This document shows positions 26,595 through 34,977 of a stretch of DNA of 40,154 nucleotides, in pieces. The notes under the pieces were generated by a model that worked only from the letters and a program-made list of their open reading frames with translations, was not told where the DNA came from and made no database searches. The translations under genes and the position numbers were made by a program. Positions within the stretch are counted from its first letter, which is position 1. The number at the start of each line of letters is the position of its first letter. The stretch comes from UBA4722 sp041690995 (GTDB taxonomy: Bacteria; Pseudomonadota; Gammaproteobacteria; DSM-16500): positions 1 through 40,154 of the forward strand of contig JBEPVM010000009.1 in the NCBI GenBank assembly GCA_041690995.1, read 5' to 3'.

Positions 26595-27338
26595 ATGGTC
26601 AATTGGTTTAAATATAAATTCTTAACGCCTAAAACATTTTATGCAACGAGTACTTCTTTTTTGCCATGGCTGACAGGGGCGTTTATTTTATTATTTTTTT
26701 ATGGGTTATTCGCAGGTTTGTTTATTGTGCCTGCGGATTATCAACAAGGGGATGGGTTCCGGATCATGTATGTCCATGTACCGAGTGCGTTTGCTGGGAT
26801 GGGTATTTATTTCGTGATGGCGATTTCTGCTATGTTAACTTTAGTGTGGCGCATTAAAATAGCCGCTATTTGCATGGCGTGCAGTGCGCCAATTGGCGCG
26901 TGGTTTACTTTTTTAGCATTAGCGACAGGTGCGATTTGGGGTAAACCGATGTGGGGTACCTGGTGGATTTGGGATGCGCGTTTGACGTCTATGCTGATAC
27001 TTTTATTTTTATATCTGGGTTTTATGGCATTGCGTTCTGTGATAACGGATACGCAAAGCCGAGATCGCGCAAGTAGTATTATTGCATTGGTCGGTGCGAT
27101 TAATTTACCAATTATTCATTATTCAGTGGTTTGGTGGAACACCTTGCATCAGGCATCGAGTTTTAATTTATTTGCCGCGCCTGCGATTGCACCTGTGATG
27201 TTGTATCCATTATTAAGCGCTATTACTGCTTTTTTCTTATTTTATCTCATTATTTTAATTATTCGAATGCAAAACGAAATTTTATTGCGTGAAATAAAAA
27301 CTGAATGGGTCAAAAAAGTGATGCTATCATGGAAATAG
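26595..27338 (+). CDS. ccmC: Haem-handling protein CcmC
   Basis: 247 residues with six helices. It binds haem and transfers it to CcmE. The tryptophan-rich periplasmic signature is WGKPMWGTWWIWDARLTS, and the two conserved His ligands are in MYVHVPSAFAGM and the loop HYSVVWWNTLHQ. The ATG follows the ccmB stop with no gap. Confidence 0.97.
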   Translation: MVNWFKYKFLTPKTFYATSTSFLPWLTGAFILLFFYGLFAGLFIVPADYQQGDGFRIMYVHVPSAFAGMGIYFVMAISAMLTLVWRIKIAAICMACSAPIGAWFTFLALATGAIWGKPMWGTWWIWDARLTSMLILLFLYLGFMALRSVITDTQSRDRASSIIALVGAINLPIIHYSVVWWNTLHQASSFNLFAAPAIAPVMLYPLLSAITAFFLFYLIILIIRMQNEILLREIKTEWVKKVMLSWK

Positions 27339-27478
27339 GCATAATAGGTATGGGGGCTTATACTATTTATATCTGGCCTGCGTATGGTATTACTTTATGG
27401 GTATTCAGTATCAATATTATTAGCGCGCTCTATGAAAAATATCAAATAAGAAAAAGAATTAAAAGAAAATTATTATGA
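27329..27478 (+). CDS. ccmD: Small membrane protein CcmD
   Basis: 49 residues. It begins inside the last codons of ccmC (10-base overlap) and its stop overlaps the ccmE start (ATGA). It has the typical MGAYTIYIWPAYGITLWVF opening of CcmD, in which the GAY and WPAYG elements are conserved, one helix, and a strongly basic tail (RKRIKRKLL). CcmD stabilises CcmC-CcmE and helps release haem-CcmE. The inner ATG at 27350 is an alternative start that would align better with short family members. Confidence 0.88.
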   Translation: MEIGIIGMGAYTIYIWPAYGITLWVFSINIISALYEKYQIRKRIKRKLL

Positions 27479-27906
27479 ATAAAAAACAAAAAAATAGACT
27501 TGCTGCGATTATCAGTCTTATTTTTATTTTAGGGACTGCAATTGGTTTAATTTTATATGCGCTAAAACAAAATATTAATTTATTTTATACGCCTACTGAG
27601 TTATTAAAAGCTTCATTAGAGCCTTATCAAATAGTACGTGTGGGAGGATATGTTAAAAACCATAGTGTGCATTATGATAATTCGGGTGAACAAGTCACTT
27701 TTATAATAACAGATCGCCGGCATGAATTAAAAGTCAGTTATCGTGGCGTATTACCTAACTTATTTCGCGAAGGACAAAGTGTTGTTGTAACAGGTACGCT
27801 AGCGAATTCTTTATTGAAAGCCACTGAAGTCCTGGCTAAACATGATGAAAAATATATGCCTCGTGCAATTAAAACTATGATAGAGAAACAACAGCATGGT
27901 TCCTGA
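27475..27906 (+). CDS. ccmE: Periplasmic haem chaperone CcmE
   Basis: 143 residues: one N-terminal anchor helix (about 9-29) and an OB-fold domain. The covalent haem-binding His is His123 in VLAKHDEKYMP, with Tyr127 behind it, the classical HxxxY motif. It carries haem from CcmC to CcmF. The stop overlaps the ccmF start by 11 bases. Confidence 0.97.
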   Translation: MNKKQKNRLAAIISLIFILGTAIGLILYALKQNINLFYTPTELLKASLEPYQIVRVGGYVKNHSVHYDNSGEQVTFIITDRRHELKVSYRGVLPNLFREGQSVVVTGTLANSLLKATEVLAKHDEKYMPRAIKTMIEKQQHGS

Positions 27907-29773
27907 GTTAGGCAGTTTTGCCGTTATTTTAGCATTATGTTTTGCGATTCTTCAGAGTATAATGCCACGCCTGAGTCGCCGAGCGGCTATTGGCCAATTT
28001 GTTTTTTTACTTTTTTCAATTTTTTGCTTAATGCTTTGTTTTTTAAAAAATGATATGAGCGTGCTTTATGTACGCGAACACTCTCACACCTTATTGCCTT
28101 TTATTTATAAAATAGGCGCAACGTGGGGTGGGCACGAAGGTTCATTATTATTATGGTGTGTGATTTTAAGTGCATGGACAGTCGCATTAACTTTTTTTTC
28201 TGATAAACGAATAGAAGAAAAATTTCTAACGCGTGTATTAATGATATTAGGCGTGATTAGCACAGGATTTATTTATTTTTTAATAGCGACTTCTAATCCA
28301 TTTCAACGTTATTTTCCTAATGCTTTAATCGTTGGGGATGATTTAACGCCATTGCTGCAAGACCCTGGTCTTTTATTTCATCCACCTATGCTGTATTTAG
28401 GCTATGTTGGTTTTGCGATTGCGTTTGCTTTTGCAATCAGCGCATTGATTAGGGGTCAATTTAATAAAGCAGAAATCAAGGCGTTAAGACCTTGGGTTGT
28501 ATTGCCTTGGGCATTACTGGGTTTTGGGATTGTTCTAGGGAGTTGGTGGGCATACCGGGAATTAGGTTGGGGGGGCTGGTGGGCGTGGGACCCTGTTGAA
28601 AATGCTTCGCTCTTGCCATGGTTATCAGCGACAGGATTAATCCATTGTTTAATTGTTGCTGAGAAACGGGATGTCTTTAAAGGGTGGACTATTTTACTGG
28701 CCATTATTACGTTTGCATTAAGTTTAATAGGTACTTTTTTAGTAAGATCTGGCGTATTGGTCTCTGTACACGCGTTTGCGAATGATCCTTCTCGTGGTAT
28801 TTATTTATTAATTTACCTCGCCTGTATTATTGGCAGTGCTTTGTTTCTTTATATTTTTCGTATTAAATTTTTTAGCCGTATGCCAACTTTTCAACTTTTA
28901 TCACGAGAAACATTATTGCTGATCAATAGCGTTATTTTATTAGCCGCAGTTTCTACTATTTTAATCGGTACGCTCTATCCTATAGTTCTTGATGCACTGA
29001 ATCAGGGAAAAATTTCAGTCGGAGAACCGTATTTTAATCTTGTTTTTGTGCCTATCATGCTGCCGTTATTACTATTAATGGGTATTGCCCCGCATACGCG
29101 CTGGGGAAAAGAATCCTTTAAAAAATTATGGAAAAAATCACGGCTTACTTTATTAGTGAGTGTATTACTTGCTATTTTATTGCCATGGCTCAGTGGTTTT
29201 GAATTGCATTATTTAACTTTAATAGGACTCTCTATAGGAATATGGATTATTTTAGCCACTGTGCAATATGCGTATCAATTATATGCGTCACAAAGAAAAA
29301 TGATTCTAACGCATGGGTCTATGATTATCGCGCATCTCGGCATTGCGGTTTTAATGTTAGGGATCGTGATGAATAAATCTTACAGTGAAGAACGTCAAGT
29401 TAAAATGCGACCAGGTGATAGTATTATGCTGGCGGGTTATGAATTTAAGTTTAAAAATACGTATGAAATGAAGCATGATAATTATACCAGTATTGTTGCT
29501 GATTTTATTGTAGTAGAGCCGCATCGTGCTGTTGAAATGTTATCTGCAGAACAACGAATTTTCAGTAGTCATGAGCAAACGATGAGTAAACCAGGAGTGC
29601 TATATAATAGTTTTAGGGATTTGTATCTAGCCTTAGGTGCACCTTTAAAAAATGGCAATTGGTCTGTACGTATTTATTATAAACCCTGCGTGCGCTGGAT
29701 TTGGTTTGGGGGTTTTATGTTATTAATCGGTGGATTATTCTCTTTAGTAGCATATAGGAAAAAGAATCCATGA
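27896..29773 (+). CDS. ccmF: Cytochrome c haem lyase subunit CcmF
   Basis: 625 residues, slightly below the ~650 of E. coli, with about 14 helices. The WWD signature is present as GWGGWWAWDPVENASLLPWL, along with LLFHPPMLYLGYVG and HGSMIIAHLGIAVLMLGI, which carry conserved His ligands. With CcmH and CcmG it ligates haem to apocytochrome CxxCH motifs. The next gene overlaps its stop by 4 bases. Confidence 0.97.
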   Translation: MVPELGSFAVILALCFAILQSIMPRLSRRAAIGQFVFLLFSIFCLMLCFLKNDMSVLYVREHSHTLLPFIYKIGATWGGHEGSLLLWCVILSAWTVALTFFSDKRIEEKFLTRVLMILGVISTGFIYFLIATSNPFQRYFPNALIVGDDLTPLLQDPGLLFHPPMLYLGYVGFAIAFAFAISALIRGQFNKAEIKALRPWVVLPWALLGFGIVLGSWWAYRELGWGGWWAWDPVENASLLPWLSATGLIHCLIVAEKRDVFKGWTILLAIITFALSLIGTFLVRSGVLVSVHAFANDPSRGIYLLIYLACIIGSALFLYIFRIKFFSRMPTFQLLSRETLLLINSVILLAAVSTILIGTLYPIVLDALNQGKISVGEPYFNLVFVPIMLPLLLLMGIAPHTRWGKESFKKLWKKSRLTLLVSVLLAILLPWLSGFELHYLTLIGLSIGIWIILATVQYAYQLYASQRKMILTHGSMIIAHLGIAVLMLGIVMNKSYSEERQVKMRPGDSIMLAGYEFKFKNTYEMKHDNYTSIVADFIVVEPHRAVEMLSAEQRIFSSHEQTMSKPGVLYNSFRDLYLALGAPLKNGNWSVRIYYKPCVRWIWFGGFMLLIGGLFSLVAYRKKNP

Positions 29774-30318
29774 GAATGCTTTTACGCACGACTCTTCTCT
29801 TTCTATTATTTATATTATTTTTATTGATTATGATAGTGCTATGGCGTGGATTAGGATTACATCCGAGTCAAGTACCCTCCCCGCTTATCAATAAACCCGC
29901 GCCTACTTTTCGTTTGCCGACTTTACTTGGCTCGCCTTCTTATATGATAGATAAAAATTTTAGAGGCCACGTCAGTTTATTTAATATATGGGCGACCTGG
30001 TGTGTCACGTGTGAATCGGAACATGATTTTCTTTTAATATTAGCAAAAAATAAAGCAGTGACTTTGTATGGGTTAAATTATAAAGATGATCCTGTTCAAG
30101 CTAAAAATTGGCTTAAAAAGAAGGGAAATCCTTACAAAATAATTGCAGTTGATTTATCAGGTGATACGGGTATTAATTGGGGCGTTTATGGTACGCCTGA
30201 AACATTTATTATTGATAAAAAAGGGATTATTCGTTATAAACAAATTGGTGCGATAACGCCAGACGTTTGGGAAAATACGCTAGAACCGCTTGTGCGAAAA
30301 TTACAGGCTGAAAAATAA
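29770..30318 (+). CDS. ccmG: Thiol:disulfide protein CcmG/DsbE
   Basis: 182 residues with an N-terminal helix (about 6-25) and a periplasmic thioredoxin domain. Active site WATWCVTCESEH (Cys78, Cys81); the family-typical GVYGTPETFIIDKKGIIRYK is complete. It keeps apocytochrome c cysteines reduced for haem attachment. It overlaps ccmF by 4 bases, and ccmH starts immediately after its stop. Confidence 0.96.
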   Translation: MRMLLRTTLLFLLFILFLLIMIVLWRGLGLHPSQVPSPLINKPAPTFRLPTLLGSPSYMIDKNFRGHVSLFNIWATWCVTCESEHDFLLILAKNKAVTLYGLNYKDDPVQAKNWLKKKGNPYKIIAVDLSGDTGINWGVYGTPETFIIDKKGIIRYKQIGAITPDVWENTLEPLVRKLQAEK

Positions 30319-30714
30319 ATGAGAAAAATACTCTTATTTTTATTGATAATATCGTTGCCATTATTTGCAGCAGAGGACTACTACCCCTTCAGCTTACGGA
30401 GAGATCAAGAACGTTTCCAAACGCTCACCTCAGAATTACGTTGTTTAGTTTGTCAAAATGAAAATCTGGCAGAATCCAACGCTGCGCTTGCGATTGACTT
30501 ACGAAATCAAATTTATAAAAAAATGCAAATGGGGCAATCAGACCAAGTCATCATTCATTATCTCGTCACTCGTTATGGAGATTATATTTTATATCGTCCA
30601 CCTTTTAATTTTTCAACTTTACTGTTATGGACAGCACCGTTTTTAATTTTATTTTTTGGGGTAGCTTATTTAATTTATTATTTGAGTTATATTACAAAAA
30701 ATAACGATAATTAA
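30319..30714 (+). CDS. ccmH: Cytochrome c maturation protein CcmH (short form)
   Basis: 131 residues: signal peptide, the redox motif LRCLVCQNENLAES, a three-helix domain and one C-terminal helix. This is the short CcmH (CycL-type) without the TPR extension found in E. coli. In many gammaproteobacteria a separate ccmI with TPR repeats follows; here the next gene is a candidate antitoxin and ccmI is absent. Confidence 0.95.
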   Translation: MRKILLFLLIISLPLFAAEDYYPFSLRRDQERFQTLTSELRCLVCQNENLAESNAALAIDLRNQIYKKMQMGQSDQVIIHYLVTRYGDYILYRPPFNFSTLLLWTAPFLILFFGVAYLIYYLSYITKNNDN

Positions 30715-30723
30715 CACAAAATG

Positions 30724-30738
30724 TAGTATACTCCGTAT
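30724..30738 (+). promoter_or_regulatory. Probable -10 region and operator-like sequence of the GNAT pair
   Basis: TAGTATACTCCGTAT contains a perfect -10 box, TATACT (30727-30732), about 38 bases before the small gene's ATG, and an AGTATACT palindrome. A near-identical 15-mer (13 of 15) is found at 32824-32838 between lysA and the phosphopantetheinyl transferase gene. No good -35 box is seen. Confidence 0.4.
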
Positions 30739-30769
30739 GTATATAAATTATTCAAATTTAGGGTGCAAT

Positions 30770-30961
30770 ATGGCTATTAAAACATCTACATTTTCAGGCT
30801 GGCGGTTATCTGGCAAAGATGCCGATGCCTTCCTCCATCAGGTCAAGAATGCCAAGCCTAACCCGCTTGCACAAGAGACTTTGCGTTGTGGTGAGAAGTT
30901 TTTAAAAGAGTATCAAAAAACAGGTCGTGTTATTCTGAGGCCAAAAAAAAGCGAGTCTTGA
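30770..30961 (+). CDS. Candidate antitoxin upstream of a GNAT protein
   Basis: 63 residues, from an ATG with AGGGTG six bases upstream; an earlier in-frame ATG at 30737 lacks a ribosome site. Basic and helical (SGWRLSGKDADAFLHQV, then AQETLRCGEKFLKEY), with a Lys/Arg-rich tail. No clear ribbon-helix-helix. One base separates its stop from the GTG of the following GNAT gene, the layout of GNAT toxin-antitoxin pairs such as TacAT and KacAT. Antitoxin role inferred from arrangement. Confidence 0.6.
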   Translation: MAIKTSTFSGWRLSGKDADAFLHQVKNAKPNPLAQETLRCGEKFLKEYQKTGRVILRPKKSES

Positions 30962-30962
30962 T

Positions 30963-31514
30963 GTGGCAGATGCTCCAAAAGAATTAGAACTGCGTTTAAT
31001 CCATTCAAATGATCAATTAGGTAAGCTTTCTCTGGGTAATGCAAACTATACGCCACTCAAAATTTTCTTGAAAAAGGTAGCGCTAGATTTTCATCAATAT
31101 AATATAGCTAAAACTTACGTATTGGCAGAAATTGATATACAGCCAGCCAGAGTGTGGGGCTACGTTACCTTAATGAGCAGCGAAATTATATTAAATGAAA
31201 ACCAAAGACCCAGGGAAATTTCTGCTTCGGCAAAATATGAGGCTTTCCCTGCTATAAAAATTGCTCGTCTTGCTGTCGATAAGGCACTGCAAGGAAAAGG
31301 CTATGGCCGTAAGATGGTACAGTGGTGCGCTACTTTGGTAAGAAGAATGATTATGCCTCATGTGGGCTGTCGTTTTTTAGTGGTTGATGCAAAGCGCGAC
31401 TCCGTATTTTTTTATGAACGACAAGGTTTTGAGCTTTTAAATATTGAGTCAAACGTGACAGATGAAAATCCACTCATGTTTTTTGATATTTATAAAAATC
31501 AACCAGTTGAATAA
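30963..31514 (+). CDS. GNAT family acetyltransferase, candidate toxin
   Basis: 183 residues, GTG start. GNAT fold with the acetyl-CoA loop LAVDKALQGKGYGRKMV (QGKGYG at 110-115) and the C-terminal strand-loop FFYERQGFELL, where the Tyr before the GF turn matches the catalytic Tyr of aminoacyl-tRNA-acetylating toxins (TacT, AtaT). Preceded by a 63-residue basic protein in the same transcript. An ordinary N-acetyltransferase remains possible. Confidence 0.75.
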   Translation: MADAPKELELRLIHSNDQLGKLSLGNANYTPLKIFLKKVALDFHQYNIAKTYVLAEIDIQPARVWGYVTLMSSEIILNENQRPREISASAKYEAFPAIKIARLAVDKALQGKGYGRKMVQWCATLVRRMIMPHVGCRFLVVDAKRDSVFFYERQGFELLNIESNVTDENPLMFFDIYKNQPVE

Positions 31515-31529
31515 AAGCCGGGTTGATTT
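31496..31529 (-). terminator. Terminator of lysA
   Basis: Nine-base-pair stem AAATCAACC (31496-31504)/GGTTGATTT (31521-31529). Read on the minus strand, downstream of the lysA stop, it is followed by a run of T residues. The stem overlaps the end of the convergent GNAT gene. Confidence 0.6.
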
Positions 31530-31546
31530 GAAAAAATAAAAAATCA

Positions 31547-32806
31547 CTAAAAAAAAGGCAACATATTTTCCTGCGCCCATAAATCCTCCATAGTTTCCCG
31601 CCGCCGAATTAAATAAGTATTCTCTTTATTCACCATCACTTCCGCCGCTCGTGGTCGAGCGTTATAGTTAGAGCTCATACAAGCGCTGTAAGCGCCCGCT
31701 ATATCAATCGCTAATAAATCTCCTTCTTGAATAGCGAGCATACGATTTTTACCTAAAAAATCAGATGATTCACAGACAGGCCCTACAATATCATAATTTT
31801 TTTCTTCAATAATGGAATGGAGCGTGACAGGGATAATAGGATGAAAAGCGTCATATAAAGCAGGCCGCAATAAATCATTCATTCCTGCATCTACAATAGC
31901 GAAATTTTTATGTGAAGTGTATTTCAAATATTCTATACGTGTTAATAAAATACCCGTATTAGCGACCAATGCGCGACCCGGTTCTACTATTATTTTTAAT
32001 GAATGCTTCGCTAATTTTTGACATACTGCAGTCACGTATTTTTGAATAGTCGGTGGTGTTTCATGTTTGTAGCAAACACCTAAACCTCCGCCTATATCAA
32101 TATGCTGTAATTGAATATTTGATTTTTTTAATAAAGCCACTAATTCTAATACTTTATCAATCGCTTCTAAAAAAGGGTTTAACTCTGTCAATTGCGAACC
32201 AATATGACAGGCAATACCTATTAATTTGCAATAGGGTAATGTTGTTTGAATTTTTTCACAAAGGGCTAATGCCTCTTCTGAATCTATACCAAATTTATTA
32301 TCCCTGAGTCCTGTCGCTATATAGGGGTGTGTTTTTGCATCAATATTGGGGTTAATACGTAATGCAATATTCAACACTTTTTTTTGTTGCGCTGCAAGGG
32401 TATGTAAACGTATTAATTCAGGCTCAGATTCAACATTGAAACACCCTACCCCGATTTCTATGGCTCGCAAAATTTCACGTTCTAATTTTGCCACCCCTGA
32501 AAAGATAATTTTTTTAGGATCACCTTTAGCGAGTAATACACGCTCCAGCTCACCGATTGACACAATATCAAAGCCTGCTTGTTTCTTTGCGAAAAAATTT
32601 AAAATAGCTAAATTTGAATTCGCTTTGACTGCATAGCAAATTTGATGAGGTATTTTGCCAAACGCATCTGCAAATTCGTGCCAATTTCGCTCTAATGCTT
32701 GCTGAGAATAGATATAGCAAGGTGTGCCATATTGTTTAGCAATAGAGGCTACATCTACCGATTCTATATGAAGTTTATTTTTTTGATAGGCAAGTTTTTG
32801 AAACAT
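31547..32806 (-). CDS. lysA: Diaminopimelate decarboxylase
   Basis: PLP enzyme that turns meso-diaminopimelate into L-lysine. 419 residues, usual length. PLP-binding Lys61 in ICYAVKANSN, the HIGSQ loop (ACHIGSQLTEL), HIDIGGGLG, IVEPGRALVANTG and the substrate-site VGPVCESSDFLG are all present. GAGGA precedes the ATG. Single gene, divergent from the phosphopantetheinyl transferase gene. Confidence 0.96.
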   Translation of the reverse strand: MFQKLAYQKNKLHIESVDVASIAKQYGTPCYIYSQQALERNWHEFADAFGKIPHQICYAVKANSNLAILNFFAKKQAGFDIVSIGELERVLLAKGDPKKIIFSGVAKLEREILRAIEIGVGCFNVESEPELIRLHTLAAQQKKVLNIALRINPNIDAKTHPYIATGLRDNKFGIDSEEALALCEKIQTTLPYCKLIGIACHIGSQLTELNPFLEAIDKVLELVALLKKSNIQLQHIDIGGGLGVCYKHETPPTIQKYVTAVCQKLAKHSLKIIVEPGRALVANTGILLTRIEYLKYTSHKNFAIVDAGMNDLLRPALYDAFHPIIPVTLHSIIEEKNYDIVGPVCESSDFLGKNRMLAIQEGDLLAIDIAGAYSACMSSNYNARPRAAEVMVNKENTYLIRRRETMEDLWAQENMLPFF

Positions 32807-32823
32807 ATTTTCCTCTATAAATA

Positions 32824-32838
32824 TAGTATACTGCGAAT
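32824..32838. promoter_or_regulatory. Divergent promoter element between lysA and the PPTase gene
   Basis: The palindrome AGTATACT (32825-32832) gives a TATACT -10 box on both strands in the 58-base gap between the two starts. The minus-strand box has CAATTT 17 bp upstream. The 15-mer matches one before the GNAT pair. Confidence 0.4.
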
Positions 32839-32864
32839 ACTAAAGTAAAATTGCGTGAAATAAA

Positions 32865-33563
32865 ATGAATGATTTATATCATATTAAACCCAAGACAATC
32901 CACCTATGGCACGTATTGCTCACAGATTTTATTTCAGAAGAACAAACATTATTCAATTTTCTCAGCGAAGATGAAGCAGCGCGTGCTTTACGTTTTCAGC
33001 TACCCCTACATCGACAGCGTTATATTATCACACGGGGTTTATTGCGTAAGCTTTTAAGCTTATATGTGAGTACATCACCTGATAAAATTGCATTTATTTA
33101 TGGACAAAAAGGCAAACCTTATTTAGAAAATAATTCCTTAAATTTACAATTTAATCTTTCGCATTCTGACGAACGGGCTGTGTATGGGTTCACTCTCCAT
33201 CACGAAATAGGCATTGATATTCAAAAAACGACTTCTTTTTTTAACGAAGCAGTCGCAAAGCGATTTTTTAGCGCATCAGAAATAGCAGAATTATTAGCAT
33301 TGCCTATTCAGGAACGCGTACAAGGGTTTTATCAAATTTGGACAAGAAAAGAAGCGGTGATTAAAGCCATAGGTGGTAGTGTATTTTCATCATTCACAGA
33401 TTTTTCTGTTTCTTTAACAGAAGAAAATGAACCGGTTAAAGTGATACTGCCACAAGGTGAGTGCTATTTTTATGTAAAAAGTATTTCAGTACAAAATAGT
33501 GATAATTATCAAGCTGCTTTTTCGGCATGCACCTCACTTGAAGTCATTGTTAAGCAACTCTGA
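32865..33563 (+). CDS. Sfp-type 4'-phosphopantetheinyl transferase
   Basis: Transfers the phosphopantetheine arm of coenzyme A to carrier proteins. 232 residues, pseudo-dimeric Sfp form. Motifs: LQFNLSHSDERAVYG (P2), IGIDIQKT (Mg-binding Asp118 and, in many, Glu) and FYQIWTRKEAVIKAIGG (W159, K162, E163). No peptide or polyketide synthase is in the window, so its carrier protein lies elsewhere. Its 3' end overlaps the phosphodiesterase gene by 55 bases, tail to tail. Confidence 0.9.
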   Translation: MNDLYHIKPKTIHLWHVLLTDFISEEQTLFNFLSEDEAARALRFQLPLHRQRYIITRGLLRKLLSLYVSTSPDKIAFIYGQKGKPYLENNSLNLQFNLSHSDERAVYGFTLHHEIGIDIQKTTSFFNEAVAKRFFSASEIAELLALPIQERVQGFYQIWTRKEAVIKAIGGSVFSSFTDFSVSLTEENEPVKVILPQGECYFYVKSISVQNSDNYQAAFSACTSLEVIVKQL

Positions 33564-34966
33564 TACTCAGGCCATGTAACATTGTGAACACTGCACCAAT
33601 AATAAGGCATCCAAGCATTTTGATGAGTAATAGGCTGCGCATCGCGACCTACAGAAAAATATTTTTTATAAAAATCAGCTAAATCATTATCTTTAGTTAA
33701 GCGCAACATCCCACTCGTCAATGAGCACGGCTTACAATCAGCCTGGTAAGTGCTATTAAAATTATATTCTTTCTGCCATTTCGCATGAGGTGCTTGATCA
33801 AGCGGATAAAAATACGTGTCAAAATCAATTAAATCTAATGTTTCTGGATTAAACTTAAAGACTTTCAAGCCAGGATTATTACCATGAATAGGACTGATAG
33901 CAGGCGTATAACTCACAGGAATAAAATAATCAATTTTTGAAGTATATAAGATTTGAAATGCATCCGCATGAATATGTCCTGGTAAAATGCCCGCAATAAC
34001 AGGCGCATATTGTTTTAATAGCGCCAAAAATTGTTGATTATATTCTTCTCGCCAAAATAAAGGATGGCAAATAGCACGAACGAACCCGAAACACTCTTGC
34101 ACACTTTTAAATACATCAATACCCATGGGAATATGGAGGGCGATTAATACCCTTTGGTTTTGTTGTTGTGATTTTTCTAATTCAGATTGTAACCAATGCA
34201 ATTCATCTTCTGCGGCGGGCTGCGCGCGTGTATCAGAATTGTTTTTTGAAAAAAATACGCTGTTTAATACAATAAGACGGCTTTGTTTGTTTAATAAAAA
34301 AGAATAATAGCCATTGCTGGAAAATTTGTCAAAAAAGAGTTTTTGCTGTTGTTTGTTTTTTATTAGTTTTTCAAAGCTATTAGCTGTATCAGACAAAAAT
34401 TCGCTGTGAGGCGCGCTAATATAATTACTATCGTAAGTGTCATTATTACCTATAGCAGGATAAAAACTCGTCATGCCTGATGTTTGATTAAGCTGGTCGC
34501 TCAGATAAAGTATAATTTTTTTCACAAACGCATGATAACCTGCAAGTGATTCATCACCCGAATAGTGTTTGTATTTTTCCGGAAAGTGATGGGCAAGATA
34601 ATCGCCGAGTAAAAGTACAAATGCTGGTTTTTCTTGCTTGTTTAAGGTTTTTAATTCAGTCAATGTAGATTTTAATAATAGATAATCGCTATCTTGATGA
34701 TAACGTGTTGTCATTGCAGAACGATATTTTTCAAAAATACTATCCCAAGATTGGGTATCTGCCGCACGAAGCGCATTAATCATAGGACAAGGATGAGGTA
34801 ACTCATCACACCCAATAAAAGGATTAAAATGAATATCAGAAATAGAAATAAATTTAGCAGATGAGAATGGCTGAGCAGCTTCTGCCTGAGCGATAAAAAC
34901 ATCAGGAATAAAAAGAGTAATAGTAAGAATAATAAATAAAAATACTGTCCTAATAATGATATGCAT
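33509..34966 (-). CDS. Secreted acid-sphingomyelinase-like phosphodiesterase
   Basis: 485 residues from the ATG at 34966, which has GAGGA eight bases upstream and begins a clear signal peptide (cleavage after AQAEA). The reading frame runs 108 codons further, but that part is encoded by the inserted element. Metallophosphoesterase motifs: SDIHFNPF, LLLGDYLAHHFP, AIGNNDTYDSNY, IALHIPMGID and LPGHIHADAF, in the order and wording of the acid sphingomyelinase family. Several Cys residues suggest periplasmic or exported folding. Substrate unknown; a host lipid is possible. Promoter likely displaced by the element upstream. Confidence 0.85.
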   Translation of the reverse strand: MHIIIRTVFLFIILTITLFIPDVFIAQAEAAQPFSSAKFISISDIHFNPFIGCDELPHPCPMINALRAADTQSWDSIFEKYRSAMTTRYHQDSDYLLLKSTLTELKTLNKQEKPAFVLLLGDYLAHHFPEKYKHYSGDESLAGYHAFVKKIILYLSDQLNQTSGMTSFYPAIGNNDTYDSNYISAPHSEFLSDTANSFEKLIKNKQQQKLFFDKFSSNGYYSFLLNKQSRLIVLNSVFFSKNNSDTRAQPAAEDELHWLQSELEKSQQQNQRVLIALHIPMGIDVFKSVQECFGFVRAICHPLFWREEYNQQFLALLKQYAPVIAGILPGHIHADAFQILYTSKIDYFIPVSYTPAISPIHGNNPGLKVFKFNPETLDLIDFDTYFYPLDQAPHAKWQKEYNFNSTYQADCKPCSLTSGMLRLTKDNDLADFYKKYFSVGRDAQPITHQNAWMPYYWCSVHNVTWPEYQSCLTMTSSEVHAEKAA

Positions 34967-34977
34967 CGCTTCAATCC

